Shown: in pieces, positions 1-8,371 of the stretch | Layout: each line of letters begins with the position of its first letter | How positions within the stretch are numbered: the stretch's first letter is position 1 | NCBI GenBank assembly: GCA_002439705.1 | Contig: DJPE01000080.1 | Location: 1-12,319 of the forward strand | From: Christensenella sp. UBA6420 | GTDB taxonomy: Bacteria; Bacillota; Clostridia; Christensenellales; DTU072 | Length of the DNA stretch: 12,319 nt | Reading direction: 5' to 3' | Notes under the pieces: generated by a model | Databases searched by the model: none | Told to the model about the DNA's origin: nothing | The model's input: the letters and a program-made list of their open reading frames with translations, nothing else | Program-made: the position numbers and the translations under genes

Positions 1-26
1 AAGGGGGCATCGCTCCAAGCCCCCTT
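1..26 (+). terminator. GC-rich hairpin at window edge, possible terminator
   Basis: The arms AAGGGGGC (1-8) and GCCCCCTT (19-26) are perfect inverted repeats of 8 bp around a 10-nt loop. This would form a stable RNA stem, as in an intrinsic terminator of a gene that lies left of the window. The + strand after the stem (TTAATAAACC) has only a short T run, so a classical U tract is weak. The flanking sequence that would show a U tract on the other strand is outside the window. The role and strand are inference. Confidence 0.4.
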
Positions 27-163
27 AATAAACCCCTTTCCTCATAATGTTCCCCCTTATCCAAACATTAACCGAGTTACGCTTTCTCCACAAACTTAAT
101 ACTTGAATAAACTTAAATTAAGCGGATAGTAAAATTTTTCTTTTGATATATAATTCCGTTAGC

Positions 164-303
164 TCGCAACTTACTTGCGAAATTCGCGTCACGCAGTGAC
201 AATTCGTTACCGTTATACGGTAAATTCGTTCGGCATTGCCGAAATTCGCAGTGGAAAAGTTCCGCATAACGCTTGGTCGGAAGAGTTCACTCGGCTTTGC
301 CGA
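164..303. repeat. Array of mini-hairpins separated by AATTCG
   Basis: Five short perfect inverted repeats and one wobble-containing stem lie in a row. They are TCGCAA/TTGCGA (164-180), GTCAC/GTGAC (188-200), TTACCGT/ACGGTAA (207-223), TTCGGC/GCCGAA (229-243), GTGGAA/TTCCGC with one G-T pair (251-265), and TCGGC/GCCGA (291-303). Loops are 3-5 nt. The linker AATTCG recurs at 181, 201, 223 and 243, a period of 20-22 nt. Arm sequences differ from unit to unit while pairing is kept, so the hairpin plus the linker appears to be what is conserved. The array lies upstream of the promoter and so is outside the leader of the giant gene. I do not recognise a named family. Confidence 0.75.
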
Positions 304-343
304 AATTAGTCGCAAAGTTGCCGTATGCTTCCGTTTTCCGCTA

Positions 344-370
344 TTGACAAACGCGTGCGGAGAGTATAAT
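344..370 (+). promoter_or_regulatory. Sigma-A-type promoter of the giant lipoprotein gene
   Basis: A perfect -35 box TTGACA (344-349) is followed by a perfect -10 box TATAAT (365-370) with a 15-nt spacer, slightly below the usual 17. A second TATAAT (372-377) overlaps the AT-rich run but would give a 22-nt spacer. A start of transcription near 377-380 would leave a leader of about 40 nt. The near-repeat elements ACGCGTGCGGAG (351-362) and ACGCGTACGGGAG (398-410) flank the core promoter and could bind a regulator, which is speculative. Confidence 0.75.
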
Positions 371-405
371 ATATAATATATATTTTTGTTTACGCACACG
401 CGTAC

Positions 406-411
406 GGGAGG
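406..411 (+). promoter_or_regulatory. Ribosome binding site supporting a GTG start
   Basis: GGGAGG lies 5 nt before the GTG at 417. The codons after that GTG give a textbook lipoprotein signal peptide, so the strong site decides for the non-ATG start. Confidence 0.85.
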
Positions 412-416
412 AAAAA

Positions 417-491
417 GTGCTTAGAAAAAAACGGCTTACGCTTATTCTGGCAATTACGATAATAATAGCGGCTTTCTGTCTGACGGCTTGT
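417..491 (+). other. Lipoprotein signal peptide with lipobox
   Basis: The encoded segment has a positively charged start (MLRKKR), a hydrophobic stretch of about 15 residues rich in Ile, Leu and Ala, and the lipobox LTAC. Cys25 (codon 489-491) would be lipidated by Lgt, and signal peptidase II would cut before it. This implies anchoring to the outer face of the membrane. Confidence 0.9.
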
Positions 492-3400
492 ACTCTGGCG
501 GGCAGGGTCACCATAAAATTCGATTCCATGGGTGGACCGAGCGTTCCGTCCGTGAGAGTTTCTTCTTCCGACGCAGGCGAGCTCGAACTTCCCACTCCCG
601 TAAGAAAGGGCTACGATTTCGGCGGTTGGTTTTACGACGACGCGTGTACGCAGCCGGTTGACGCGACGGTTATTCCCAAAGAAGACGTCACGTTCTACGC
701 AAGATGGACAAGACAGACGGTTCAGGTAGGTTTCGCGGCGGAAGGGTTTGCCACCAAGTACGTCTACGTACCTTACGGCGACGACCTTACGACGGATATG
801 ATGCCCGAAGTCCCCGAAAAGGCGGGTTATACGGGAAGATGGAACGTAAGCGTGGTAAAGAACGTGACCGAAAAGACTACCGTAAGGGCTGTTTACACGC
901 CTAAGACCTTTACCGTAAAATATTTCGTCGACGGCGAAGAGTACGCTTCGTACGAAGGAATTGCCGGCGATACGATATCCGTACCCGAAGACCCGACGGT
1001 AAAGAACGGGCTTTTCTACGGTTGGTATTACGACGCGGAATTTACCGTAGCGTGCGAAGAAGATATCACGGCGATAGGCTCGGACGATATCGTTCTGTAC
1101 GCGAGATTTATCGACGTGACCGATATGGACAGGTACCTTACCTACGAGATAAACGACGGAGAAATCGTCGTAACGGGACTTACCGCAATAGGTAAAGGAC
1201 AAAAAACGATAGTTATTCCGTCGGAGATAGCTGGCGTACCCGTTACTTCGATAGCGGCGGGCAGTAAAGATAATCCGACTTTCGCGTCGTCGAGAAGTTT
1301 TGCTCTGTTTATTCCCGCAACGGTAAAGAGAATAGGAAGTTACGCTTTCGCAAACGCAGCGATAGACGAACTGAAACTCGAAGAAGGCACGGAAGTTATA
1401 GGCGAAGGAGCGTTTTTCGGCTGTTCGGGCTTAACGGAAATAATCGTCCCGTCCACAGTTAAGGTTATAGGAAGTTACGCTTTCGCGGAAAATGCCGATT
1501 TGGTTTCTTTCCTTTTTGCGAGCGGGTCGAAACTCGAAAGCATGGGCGAAAAGGTCTTTTCGGGGGCGGTTCTTATGAAAGAAGCGGTTTTACCCGACAG
1601 CGACGTTTACGAAATAGACTATAAGACTTTCGTAGGTAGTTTCGTAGAAAAATTTATCGTAACGAAAGAAGACGGAAAATATTTATCGGAAGACGGAGTA
1701 ATCTATTCCCGCAGAAAGTCGTCGGAAGAAGCGACCGGCTTTATAGATTACGAAACCTTATTGGTTTTCCCGCCGAAGAAGGGCGGAGAGTACATAGTCG
1801 CGGACGAAACTACGGAAATAGCCGCGGGCGCGTTCTTCGGTAACGACACGATTACCGCCGTCACGATAGGAGAAAATGTTAAGAAAATCGGCGCGAACGC
1901 CTTTGAAAACTGCGAAAATTTAGCCGTAGTAAATATAAATTCGACCGTACTTAATTCGATAGGGGAAAGAGCTTTCGCCTATTGCGGAGTCGGAATAATA
2001 AATCTTCCCGCAAGCCTTAACGCTATCGGGGAAGAAACTTTCGCGTATTCGAAAGTAAGGAACGTTTACTTTGCCGACGGAGAAAACGCGAACGACTTGA
2101 AGATTTCGGAAAAGGCTTTCTATTCTTGCGAAAATCTTACTACCGTAACTATTCCCGCAAGGGCTTCCGAAATATCCCCGTACGCTTTTTACGACTGCAA
2201 GGCTCTCGCCACGGTCAATTTCGCGGCGGGTTCTGTTCTCGAAACCATATCCGCTTACGCTTTCGCTTACTGCGACAAGCTCGCGAGAGTAAGTATCCCG
2301 TCGGGCGTGACCAAGATAGGCAATTACGCCTTTTACGGCAGGGAGAACGTATCTGTGGCGGAACCGAACATTCCCCGTAACGCAAATTACATAGGAGATT
2401 ACGCTTTCGCGAATACGAAAGTAGCAACGTATCAGGTAAACAGCAACACCGAGATACTGTATTTCGGCGAAGGAGCTTTCAAAAACTGCCGCAGCCTTAC
2501 GCAGTTGCAACTGCCCCGCGCGACTTCGTTTGCGAAAGTGCCCGATTACGCTTTCTACGGCTGTTCGGGACTGTCGGGGGTTACGTTCAACGGCAACGTT
2601 ACCGAAATAGGGAACTACGCTTTCTACGGCTGTACTAATTTAAGTTCGGTCACCTTTAACCAGAATTCGTCGGGCGGCGTCACCAAGATAGGCGACAGCG
2701 CGTTTGAAAACTGCGTCAAGTTGCGTAACGGCGGCAGTACGAGCAGAATTCTGCCCACGATGCTGACTTCTCTCGGCAAGAGAGCTTTTTACGGGTGCGA
2801 AAGTCTTGAACAGATTACCGTACCGAGAAACCTTGTAGCAATAAGCGAAGAAGCGTTTGCAAAATGCGTATCGTTAAATAAAATAAGCTACGACAACAAC
2901 TGCCTTACCGACACGCTGGAAGAAAACTGTTTTGCCGACTGCACGGCGCTTACCACTGTGGTCCTTCCCGAAAAGCTCGCTTTGAGAAAAGACGGCGGCG
3001 CGGTCAAAAATCCTTTCGACGGATGTACTTCTCTCATTGCGTTCGAAATAAGCAACAACGAAAAAATAACCGCAGTTAACGGCGTAGCTTACGTCACCGA
3101 CGGGTCGGAAAAAGGAATTTATCTCTATCCGACGGGAAAAATCGGAGAGTTTTCGATAGCTTCCGACGTGACGTTTATCGATGAGTACGCTTTCGCAGGC
3201 GCGAAAAACCTTACGAGAATAAGGTTCGAAACCAACGCCGCCGTGGGCGGAAAAACCGAAGTTACGTTGGTTAAAATAAACGATTACGCTTTCTATAACG
3301 CCGGCCTTACCGAAGCGGATATATCGTATAGGGTGTATTCGATAGGTAGTTACGCCTTTGCGGACAGTAGGCTTACCGAAGCTACTTTCGACGACACCGT

Positions 3401-6400
3401 GGTAATCGACGGAGAAACTTTCTCGATAATAAACAAGGCTACCGCAAGCGTTGATAACGGACTCGCGATAGGTTCTTATTCCTTTGCGGGTACGAGAATA
3501 ACCAAACTTTCTTTACCGAAGAGAGTGACCGACGTGGCCGAAGGGGCGTTCAGAAACTGTTATTACTTAAAAACTCTCGAATTTATCGAAAATTATCCCG
3601 ACGGCGGAGCGACGCTCGGCGACGAACGGAAATTAAGCGTAGGAGATTACGCGTTCGAAGGGGCGTCGGGAATAACGGAAATAGTCCTGCCGTCGCACGT
3701 TTCGACGATAGGCGACAGAGCTTTCGCAGACTGTTACAACGTAAGAAGCATAGTATTTTCCGACGGAGCGACGGAAGTTACGTTAGGTAGTTACGCCTTC
3801 GCCGGCAACCATTACCTTTACGAACTCGTCCTGCCCGCAGGCATAAAATATATGGGCGAAGGAGTCTTTTCCGACTGCGGACGACTTGCGGAAGTTACTT
3901 TCCCGACTACTACCGACGGAGAACTCGCAATACCTTCTTACGCTTTCTACGGATGCTACTCTTTACGTCGGATAGAAATTCCGTCATACGTTACTTTAAT
4001 AGGCAGCCACGCTTTCGACGGGCTGTATCTTACCGAAGTTACGATAGCGGACGGGGATAAAAATCTCGTCGTAGGAAGTTTCGCTTTCGCCGACAATAAG
4101 GACCTTACGACGATAAATTTACCGTCGAGAGTGACGGAAGTATGTTCTTACGCCTTTTTCGGAAGCGGCGTAACGGAAGTTAATTTCGCCGCCGACGGAA
4201 ACAGCGAAGTCACCGTGTCCGAATACGCTTTTGCGAAGACTTCGATAGAAAATATAGTTATTCCCGCGAGAGTAACGTTATTAGGTTCGGGCGTGTTCGC
4301 TTACACAAATAATCTCGTTTCCGTCGTAATGGAAAGTAAAGACGACGGAGAAAGGGATATCCCCGCGTCGACATTTGAAGAAAGTTCTTTAATTTATCTT
4401 ACCGTAAACGGTAAAGTAAAGAATATATGCGAATTCGCTTTCCGCAACGCCGTCGGAATAAAAAATATCGAATTAACCGCGGCGGATGAGTTCTCCATCG
4501 GGGAAGCGGCGTTCGAAAAATCGGGAATAGAGAGCGTAACTATAAAAAATTCGCCGTCTTTTATCGCGATAGAAACGAGAGCGTTTTATTTAACGTTGTC
4601 TTTAACGGGCTTCACCGCGACGGCGGGCAGGTTCTCGATAGGGAATTTCGCGTTCGCCCGTTCGGGAATAAAGAACCTTACCTTTAACGCTGTGGGGACG
4701 GAAAGTTCTTTCGTCGGTACAGGTATAGCCGCACAGTCGGAAAACCTTACCGAAATAAAGTTTAACGACGCGAGCGGAAGTCTTATATGCGAAGACGGAA
4801 TACTTTACGCCGTAACCGCAAACGGGAGAGAGCTCGTTCAGTACCCCGCAGGAAAGAAAGGGGCGGTGCTTATTCTGGCGGAAACCGTCGTTAAGGTAAG
4901 AGATTACGCCTTCGGCGGCAACGGGTATCTCACCACGATTACCGTTCCGCAAGCCGACAGAACGGTGGAATTTACCGAGAACGCATTTGCCGAAGCGAAC
5001 GATATAACCGTGTTTGTAGACGAAAGCAAGGTAGAAGATTACGACACGAACGTCAATGTGGAAAGTATACAGTCGGGCTTCGACGGACTGTCGTTAAAGA
5101 GCGTCGGAAGCGGTCGTTACGCCGTGACGGGATATTCGGGCGACGCCGACAAAATCGTTATTCCCGGCAAAATAACCGTGGGCGGCGTTGATTTTTATAT
5201 AGTGAAAATCGGCAGAAACGCCTTTGAAAACAACTCTACCGCTACCGAAATAACTATAGGCGCCGGAATAACAGAAATAGAAGAATACGCTTTCGCGGGG
5301 GCGATAAATCTCCGCAAAGTAAGTTTAGGCGACAACGTGGTCACCGTAAAAAATCACGCTTTCGACGGCTGCGTCAACCTGACTGAATTAGCGTTAGGAA
5401 AATCGGTAAGTTCTTTGGGTGATTACGCTTTCTATAACTGCGTAAGTTTAACTACGGCGGATATGAGCGGAACGGCCGTAAAGAATATCGGGGCGTACGC
5501 TTTCGGCGGTTGCGACCTAAGTAAAGTCGTTATGGAAAAAACGGTGGTTTCGATAGGAAACAACGCTTTTGAAAAGAACGTTAATTTAATAAAAATAACT
5601 TTACCGTCGTCGGTAAAGAGCATAGGAGCGTATGCGTTCGACGGTTGCGAAAGACTTGCGTTCGTATTTATAAAAGCCGACGCGGTGCCTGCCGTTAAGG
5701 ACACGAGTTTCGAAGGCCTTTCCGACAGTCTTAAACTTTTCGTATCGTCTTATGCCGAACGCCTTTACAAGACCGACTCGGTGTTCAGAAACTATTATGA
5801 AAAAATCCTTTCCTACGACGACGTGTCGGAAGAAGCGGGATTTGAGAACTATGTTCTCACGCCGAATTCCGACGGCTTTACTTTGGTAAGTTATCTCGGC
5901 ACGGAAAACAGCGTCGTTCTTAATACGAAAGTAGGAGGTAAAGGTACTATTACCGAAATAGGAGAATACGCTTTCGGACTCTTCACCGAAGAGATAGTCT
6001 TGTCCGACGGAATTAAGAGAATAGGAAATAACGCCTTCATTAACGCCGTTAATCTGAAAAAAATCGAGTTTTCCGGCAGTGAAGAAACGATAGGCGATTA
6101 TGCTTTCTATAATCTCGATTACCTTACCGCCGTATCGTTTGCCGTGAGCGGTAAGTTAAGAAAGATAGGAAAATACGCTTTCGCGGGGTGCGATTCCCTT
6201 ACTTCGACGGTTCTTCCCGAAAGAACGGAAGAAATAGGCGATTATGCGTTTTACTCTTCTTCGTTGAGAGAAATCGAAATTAAATCCCTGCCCACCGTGG
6301 AAATGACGATAGGAAAGTACGCTTTTGCCGAACTTGCCGACCTTAAAGAACTGTCTTTCGACTGCGCGGTAAGTTATTTAGGGGACGGAGCGTTCGCAAA

Positions 6401-8348
6401 CGATGTAAATTTAAGCGCGATTTACCTTAGGTCTACGGGAAGCGTCATAGCAAAAATAGACGAAAGCAGCTTGGACGTATTCAAAAACTGCGACCTTCTT
6501 TTAGTATATGTTCCTACCGACGCGACGTTGAGAGCGTACAGGACTACGGGGGGATGGAGTTCTCAGTTCGATAAAAACCGTCTCGTAGCTTTATCTTACC
6601 TTGCCGACGATATAGTGGACGAAACGGGCAGCGTAATAAAGAACCAGAAAGGTTTTGTAATAAGCCCGGTAGGAAGTACGAGCGTGGCGACGATAATAAG
6701 TTACGTCGGCCCGGACACTGTGGTTACTTTCCCGTCGACTGTCACGGTAAACGGCATGGAATATACGATAAACAAGATAGGAAGGGAAGAAAACAACTCC
6801 TCTTCCGTACCTAACGGCAGAGTAATAAGCGACCAAGTCACCGAGATTATTATTCCCTCTTCCGTCACGTCCATAGGCGGCGACGCGTTCAGGGGGGCGA
6901 AAGGTTTGCGGAGAGTAGTTTGCCCCGACGACGGCACGCTTAAGAGTATAGGTTCTTACGCCTTCGCTTACTGCGAAAATCTCGAAGAAGTGACTTTACC
7001 TAAGTATCTCGTGGATATAGGTTCTTATGCGTTTGCGTATAACGATAAACTTACTTCGGTCACGGTGGCGGAACTTTCCGACTACGACGAACAGTCGTTC
7101 CTTACCGTCGACTCGTACGCTTTCACCGAAGACAAGGGGCTTGAAAAGATAACCTTACCCAAGCACCTTACGACAATAGGCGATTACGCTTTTTATAAGT
7201 GCGAAAACCTTTCGGAAGTGGTTCTCGACGAGAAAGGTAAGACTTCTTCCGTCGGTAAATACGCTCTTGCGTACACTGCGATTAAAGAACTTTATTTGCC
7301 GGAAAGCGTAGCTTCACTCGGCGAAGGGGCGTTATCTTACGCCGAAAATCTCCGTGCGATAAAAATAAGCCGTGCGATAAAGGAAGGCGTTACTTCCCTT
7401 ACCGCCGCCGGCGACAACCTTTTCCGCGGCATAACGAGTCCGTTTATAAAGATTTACGTTCCCGAAGTAAGCTACGGTATGTATAAGAACGCGACGGGTT
7501 GGAACGCGGGCACCGTCATTCCCGACCTTACCGACTACACCGAAGAAAAGGGCGTAATAACGTACGGCGACTATAATTACAGAGTAAACGGCAACGGCAC
7601 CATAACCGGCGACAATACCACCGTGACGATAACCAATTACTTAGGCGACGAAACCGAAATAGTAATCCCTGCAAGTCTGAAAATAGGCAGATACGAATGT
7701 AAAGTCACCACTCTCGACCCGTATTTCGGAAACGAAAGAATTACGAAAGTCACTTTCGCCGCGGGCAGCGTAGTCACAAACCTTAATGCCTACGCCTTCG
7801 CAGGATGCGTTTCGTTAAAGAAAGTAGTTCTGCCCGATTCGGTGAGCGGCGCGGGAGAATATACGTTTGCGGGTTGTACCGCTCTTACCGACGTTACTTT
7901 GTCGTCCAATCTTACCGAAATACCCGCCTATGCGTTTTCCGACTGTACCGCTCTGCGAGAAATAAGGATACCGTCTTCCGTCAAGACCGTCGGCAACGCC
8001 TCTTTTATGAACTGTTCGTCGCTTAACAGACTTAACGTTGAGTTTACGGCGGTTTCCGCATTAGGATTGAGCGCGCTCGTAGGCACGAACGAATCTCTCG
8101 TAATAATCGTACCCGAAGGCAGAAAAGACGCTTTTGCGAACGAATGGACGGAATGGAGCGAAAAAATTTACGACGCGACGGCAATGTACGGCGACTTCGT
8201 ACTTAAAGACAACGGCAACGGCTTTACCCTTATACAATATAACGGTTACGCTAAGACTCTCGACCTTACCGACAAGATTATCGGCGGGAAGAAAATAACG
8301 GAAGTAGCGGACGCCGCCGCCCCTAACGGAACGACAATAATAATTTAG
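417..8348 (+). CDS. Giant BspA-like leucine-rich repeat surface lipoprotein (2643 aa)
   Basis: This is a predicted cell-surface lipoprotein of unknown binding partner. Residues 1-25 form a signal peptide: the basic MLRKKR, a hydrophobic core, and lipobox L22-T23-A24-C25, with Cys25 as the lipid-anchored residue. Residues 31-231 hold three InlB/Listeria-Bacteroides-type repeats ending in YARW, AVYTP and YARF. From about residue 264 come some 70 LRR_5 repeats of roughly 22-30 residues with the core IGxYAFxxCxxLxxVxIPxxV. Related BspA and InlB-type proteins act in adhesion or host contact, so an adhesin or ligand-binding role is inference. No LPXTG, transmembrane segment or enzyme domain was seen. 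The GTG start is fixed by the RBS and the signal peptide. A promoter lies directly upstream, and the next gene starts 23 nt after the stop. The C-terminus (PNGTTIII) ends inside a connector module without a capping segment, which suggests truncation. Confidence 0.93.
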   Translation: MLRKKRLTLILAITIIIAAFCLTACTLAGRVTIKFDSMGGPSVPSVRVSSSDAGELELPTPVRKGYDFGGWFYDDACTQPVDATVIPKEDVTFYARWTRQTVQVGFAAEGFATKYVYVPYGDDLTTDMMPEVPEKAGYTGRWNVSVVKNVTEKTTVRAVYTPKTFTVKYFVDGEEYASYEGIAGDTISVPEDPTVKNGLFYGWYYDAEFTVACEEDITAIGSDDIVLYARFIDVTDMDRYLTYEINDGEIVVTGLTAIGKGQKTIVIPSEIAGVPVTSIAAGSKDNPTFASSRSFALFIPATVKRIGSYAFANAAIDELKLEEGTEVIGEGAFFGCSGLTEIIVPSTVKVIGSYAFAENADLVSFLFASGSKLESMGEKVFSGAVLMKEAVLPDSDVYEIDYKTFVGSFVEKFIVTKEDGKYLSEDGVIYSRRKSSEEATGFIDYETLLVFPPKKGGEYIVADETTEIAAGAFFGNDTITAVTIGENVKKIGANAFENCENLAVVNINSTVLNSIGERAFAYCGVGIINLPASLNAIGEETFAYSKVRNVYFADGENANDLKISEKAFYSCENLTTVTIPARASEISPYAFYDCKALATVNFAAGSVLETISAYAFAYCDKLARVSIPSGVTKIGNYAFYGRENVSVAEPNIPRNANYIGDYAFANTKVATYQVNSNTEILYFGEGAFKNCRSLTQLQLPRATSFAKVPDYAFYGCSGLSGVTFNGNVTEIGNYAFYGCTNLSSVTFNQNSSGGVTKIGDSAFENCVKLRNGGSTSRILPTMLTSLGKRAFYGCESLEQITVPRNLVAISEEAFAKCVSLNKISYDNNCLTDTLEENCFADCTALTTVVLPEKLALRKDGGAVKNPFDGCTSLIAFEISNNEKITAVNGVAYVTDGSEKGIYLYPTGKIGEFSIASDVTFIDEYAFAGAKNLTRIRFETNAAVGGKTEVTLVKINDYAFYNAGLTEADISYRVYSIGSYAFADSRLTEATFDDTVVIDGETFSIINKATASVDNGLAIGSYSFAGTRITKLSLPKRVTDVAEGAFRNCYYLKTLEFIENYPDGGATLGDERKLSVGDYAFEGASGITEIVLPSHVSTIGDRAFADCYNVRSIVFSDGATEVTLGSYAFAGNHYLYELVLPAGIKYMGEGVFSDCGRLAEVTFPTTTDGELAIPSYAFYGCYSLRRIEIPSYVTLIGSHAFDGLYLTEVTIADGDKNLVVGSFAFADNKDLTTINLPSRVTEVCSYAFFGSGVTEVNFAADGNSEVTVSEYAFAKTSIENIVIPARVTLLGSGVFAYTNNLVSVVMESKDDGERDIPASTFEESSLIYLTVNGKVKNICEFAFRNAVGIKNIELTAADEFSIGEAAFEKSGIESVTIKNSPSFIAIETRAFYLTLSLTGFTATAGRFSIGNFAFARSGIKNLTFNAVGTESSFVGTGIAAQSENLTEIKFNDASGSLICEDGILYAVTANGRELVQYPAGKKGAVLILAETVVKVRDYAFGGNGYLTTITVPQADRTVEFTENAFAEANDITVFVDESKVEDYDTNVNVESIQSGFDGLSLKSVGSGRYAVTGYSGDADKIVIPGKITVGGVDFYIVKIGRNAFENNSTATEITIGAGITEIEEYAFAGAINLRKVSLGDNVVTVKNHAFDGCVNLTELALGKSVSSLGDYAFYNCVSLTTADMSGTAVKNIGAYAFGGCDLSKVVMEKTVVSIGNNAFEKNVNLIKITLPSSVKSIGAYAFDGCERLAFVFIKADAVPAVKDTSFEGLSDSLKLFVSSYAERLYKTDSVFRNYYEKILSYDDVSEEAGFENYVLTPNSDGFTLVSYLGTENSVVLNTKVGGKGTITEIGEYAFGLFTEEIVLSDGIKRIGNNAFINAVNLKKIEFSGSEETIGDYAFYNLDYLTAVSFAVSGKLRKIGKYAFAGCDSLTSTVLPERTEEIGDYAFYSSSLREIEIKSLPTVEMTIGKYAFAELADLKELSFDCAVSYLGDGAFANDVNLSAIYLRSTGSVIAKIDESSLDVFKNCDLLLVYVPTDATLRAYRTTGGWSSQFDKNRLVALSYLADDIVDETGSVIKNQKGFVISPVGSTSVATIISYVGPDTVVTFPSTVTVNGMEYTINKIGREENNSSSVPNGRVISDQVTEIIIPSSVTSIGGDAFRGAKGLRRVVCPDDGTLKSIGSYAFAYCENLEEVTLPKYLVDIGSYAFAYNDKLTSVTVAELSDYDEQSFLTVDSYAFTEDKGLEKITLPKHLTTIGDYAFYKCENLSEVVLDEKGKTSSVGKYALAYTAIKELYLPESVASLGEGALSYAENLRAIKISRAIKEGVTSLTAAGDNLFRGITSPFIKIYVPEVSYGMYKNATGWNAGTVIPDLTDYTEEKGVITYGDYNYRVNGNGTITGDNTTVTITNYLGDETEIVIPASLKIGRYECKVTTLDPYFGNERITKVTFAAGSVVTNLNAYAFAGCVSLKKVVLPDSVSGAGEYTFAGCTALTDVTLSSNLTEIPAYAFSDCTALREIRIPSSVKTVGNASFMNCSSLNRLNVEFTAVSALGLSALVGTNESLVIIVPEGRKDAFANEWTEWSEKIYDATAMYGDFVLKDNGNGFTLIQYNGYAKTLDLTDKIIGGKKITEVADAAAPNGTTIII
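507..1109 (+). other. Three InlB-type B repeats (residues 31-231)
   Basis: The first repeat (about residues 31-97) is the clearest: VTIKFDSMGG at the start, the signature GYDFGGWFYDD in the middle, and VTFYARW at the end. The second (about 102-161) has TVQVGF, AGYTGRWN and VRAVYTP. The third (about 164-231) has FTVKYFVDG, LFYGWYYDAEF and IVLYARF. Such beta-grasp repeats are common in Firmicutes surface proteins, usually as stalks or spacers between the wall and the binding domain. The second copy lacks the usual GW-Y core and is the most diverged. Confidence 0.85.
1206..8066 (+). repeat. Tandem LRR_5 (BspA-type) coding repeats, about 70 copies
   Basis: Copies of the YAF-type core (for example IGSYAFANA, IGDYAFYGC-like, LGEGAF-like) recur every 22-30 residues, with longer inserts in places. 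By eye about 70 are well formed and a few are degenerate (VKNPFDGC, AGDNLFRGI, LGLSALVGT). At DNA level the repeats still share identical stretches: the 18-mer GATTACGCTTTCTATAAC occurs at 3282-3299 and 5421-5438, a distance divisible by three, so unequal recombination there would keep the frame. Confidence 0.85.
5086..8345 (+). repeat. Recurring connector modules dividing the LRR region
   Basis: A non-LRR module of about 40-50 residues of the form N-G-x-T-x-x-x-Y-x-G ... V-x-IP ... G-x-x-x-x-I restarts the LRR series several times. Anchor motifs are GYSG (residue 1572), SYLG (1825), SYVG (2095), NYLG (2407) and QYNG (2607). A likely founder copy is VTGLTAIGKG near residue 254. Most are preceded by a cap resembling L-x-V-Y-V-P followed by Tyr- and Trp-containing sequence (YAERLYK, LRAYRTTGGW, YGMYKNATGW, FANEWTEW). 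Successive anchors are 253, 270, 312 and 200 residues apart. Confidence 0.7.
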
Positions 8349-8371
8349 ATTACATTTATCGGAGATAAAAA

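Larger units (their letters stand above)
1..416. other. Non-coding region upstream of the giant gene
   Basis: No credible protein gene is seen on either strand in these 416 bases. From left to right it holds an edge hairpin, an AT-rich stretch (27-163) in which only a 6-bp inverted repeat (CTTAAT 95-100 with ATTAAG 117-122) stands out, a set of mini-hairpins (164-303), a sigma-A-type promoter (344-370), and a short leader with a ribosome binding site (406-411). No riboswitch or T-box was recognised. Confidence 0.75.

Noticed and set aside
103..135. Possible promoter TTGAAT with GATAGT or TAAAAT
   Set aside because: Both boxes are weak or badly spaced, and no gene starts soon after, so it is likely chance in AT-rich sequence.
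164..303. Reading the hairpin array as a CRISPR
   Set aside because: There are no long identical repeats or unique spacers of about 30 nt. Units are 20-22 nt, with only the 6-nt linker constant and palindromic rather than unique interiors.
118..399. Minus-strand open frame of 93 codons in the upstream region
   Set aside because: It runs through the hairpin array and promoter, has no ribosome binding site or recognisable domain, and its composition follows from the repeats.
390..1202. Minus-strand open frame of 270 codons opposite the lipoprotein start
   Set aside because: It is the antisense shadow of a clear coding region. Its sequence is rich in Arg, Tyr and Val, as expected from the reversed codons, and no family is recognisable.
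5933..5940. Internal AGGAGGTA as a start site for a shorter product of the giant gene
   Set aside because: No ATG, GTG or TTG follows at a suitable distance, and the bases simply encode Val-Gly-Gly-Lys.
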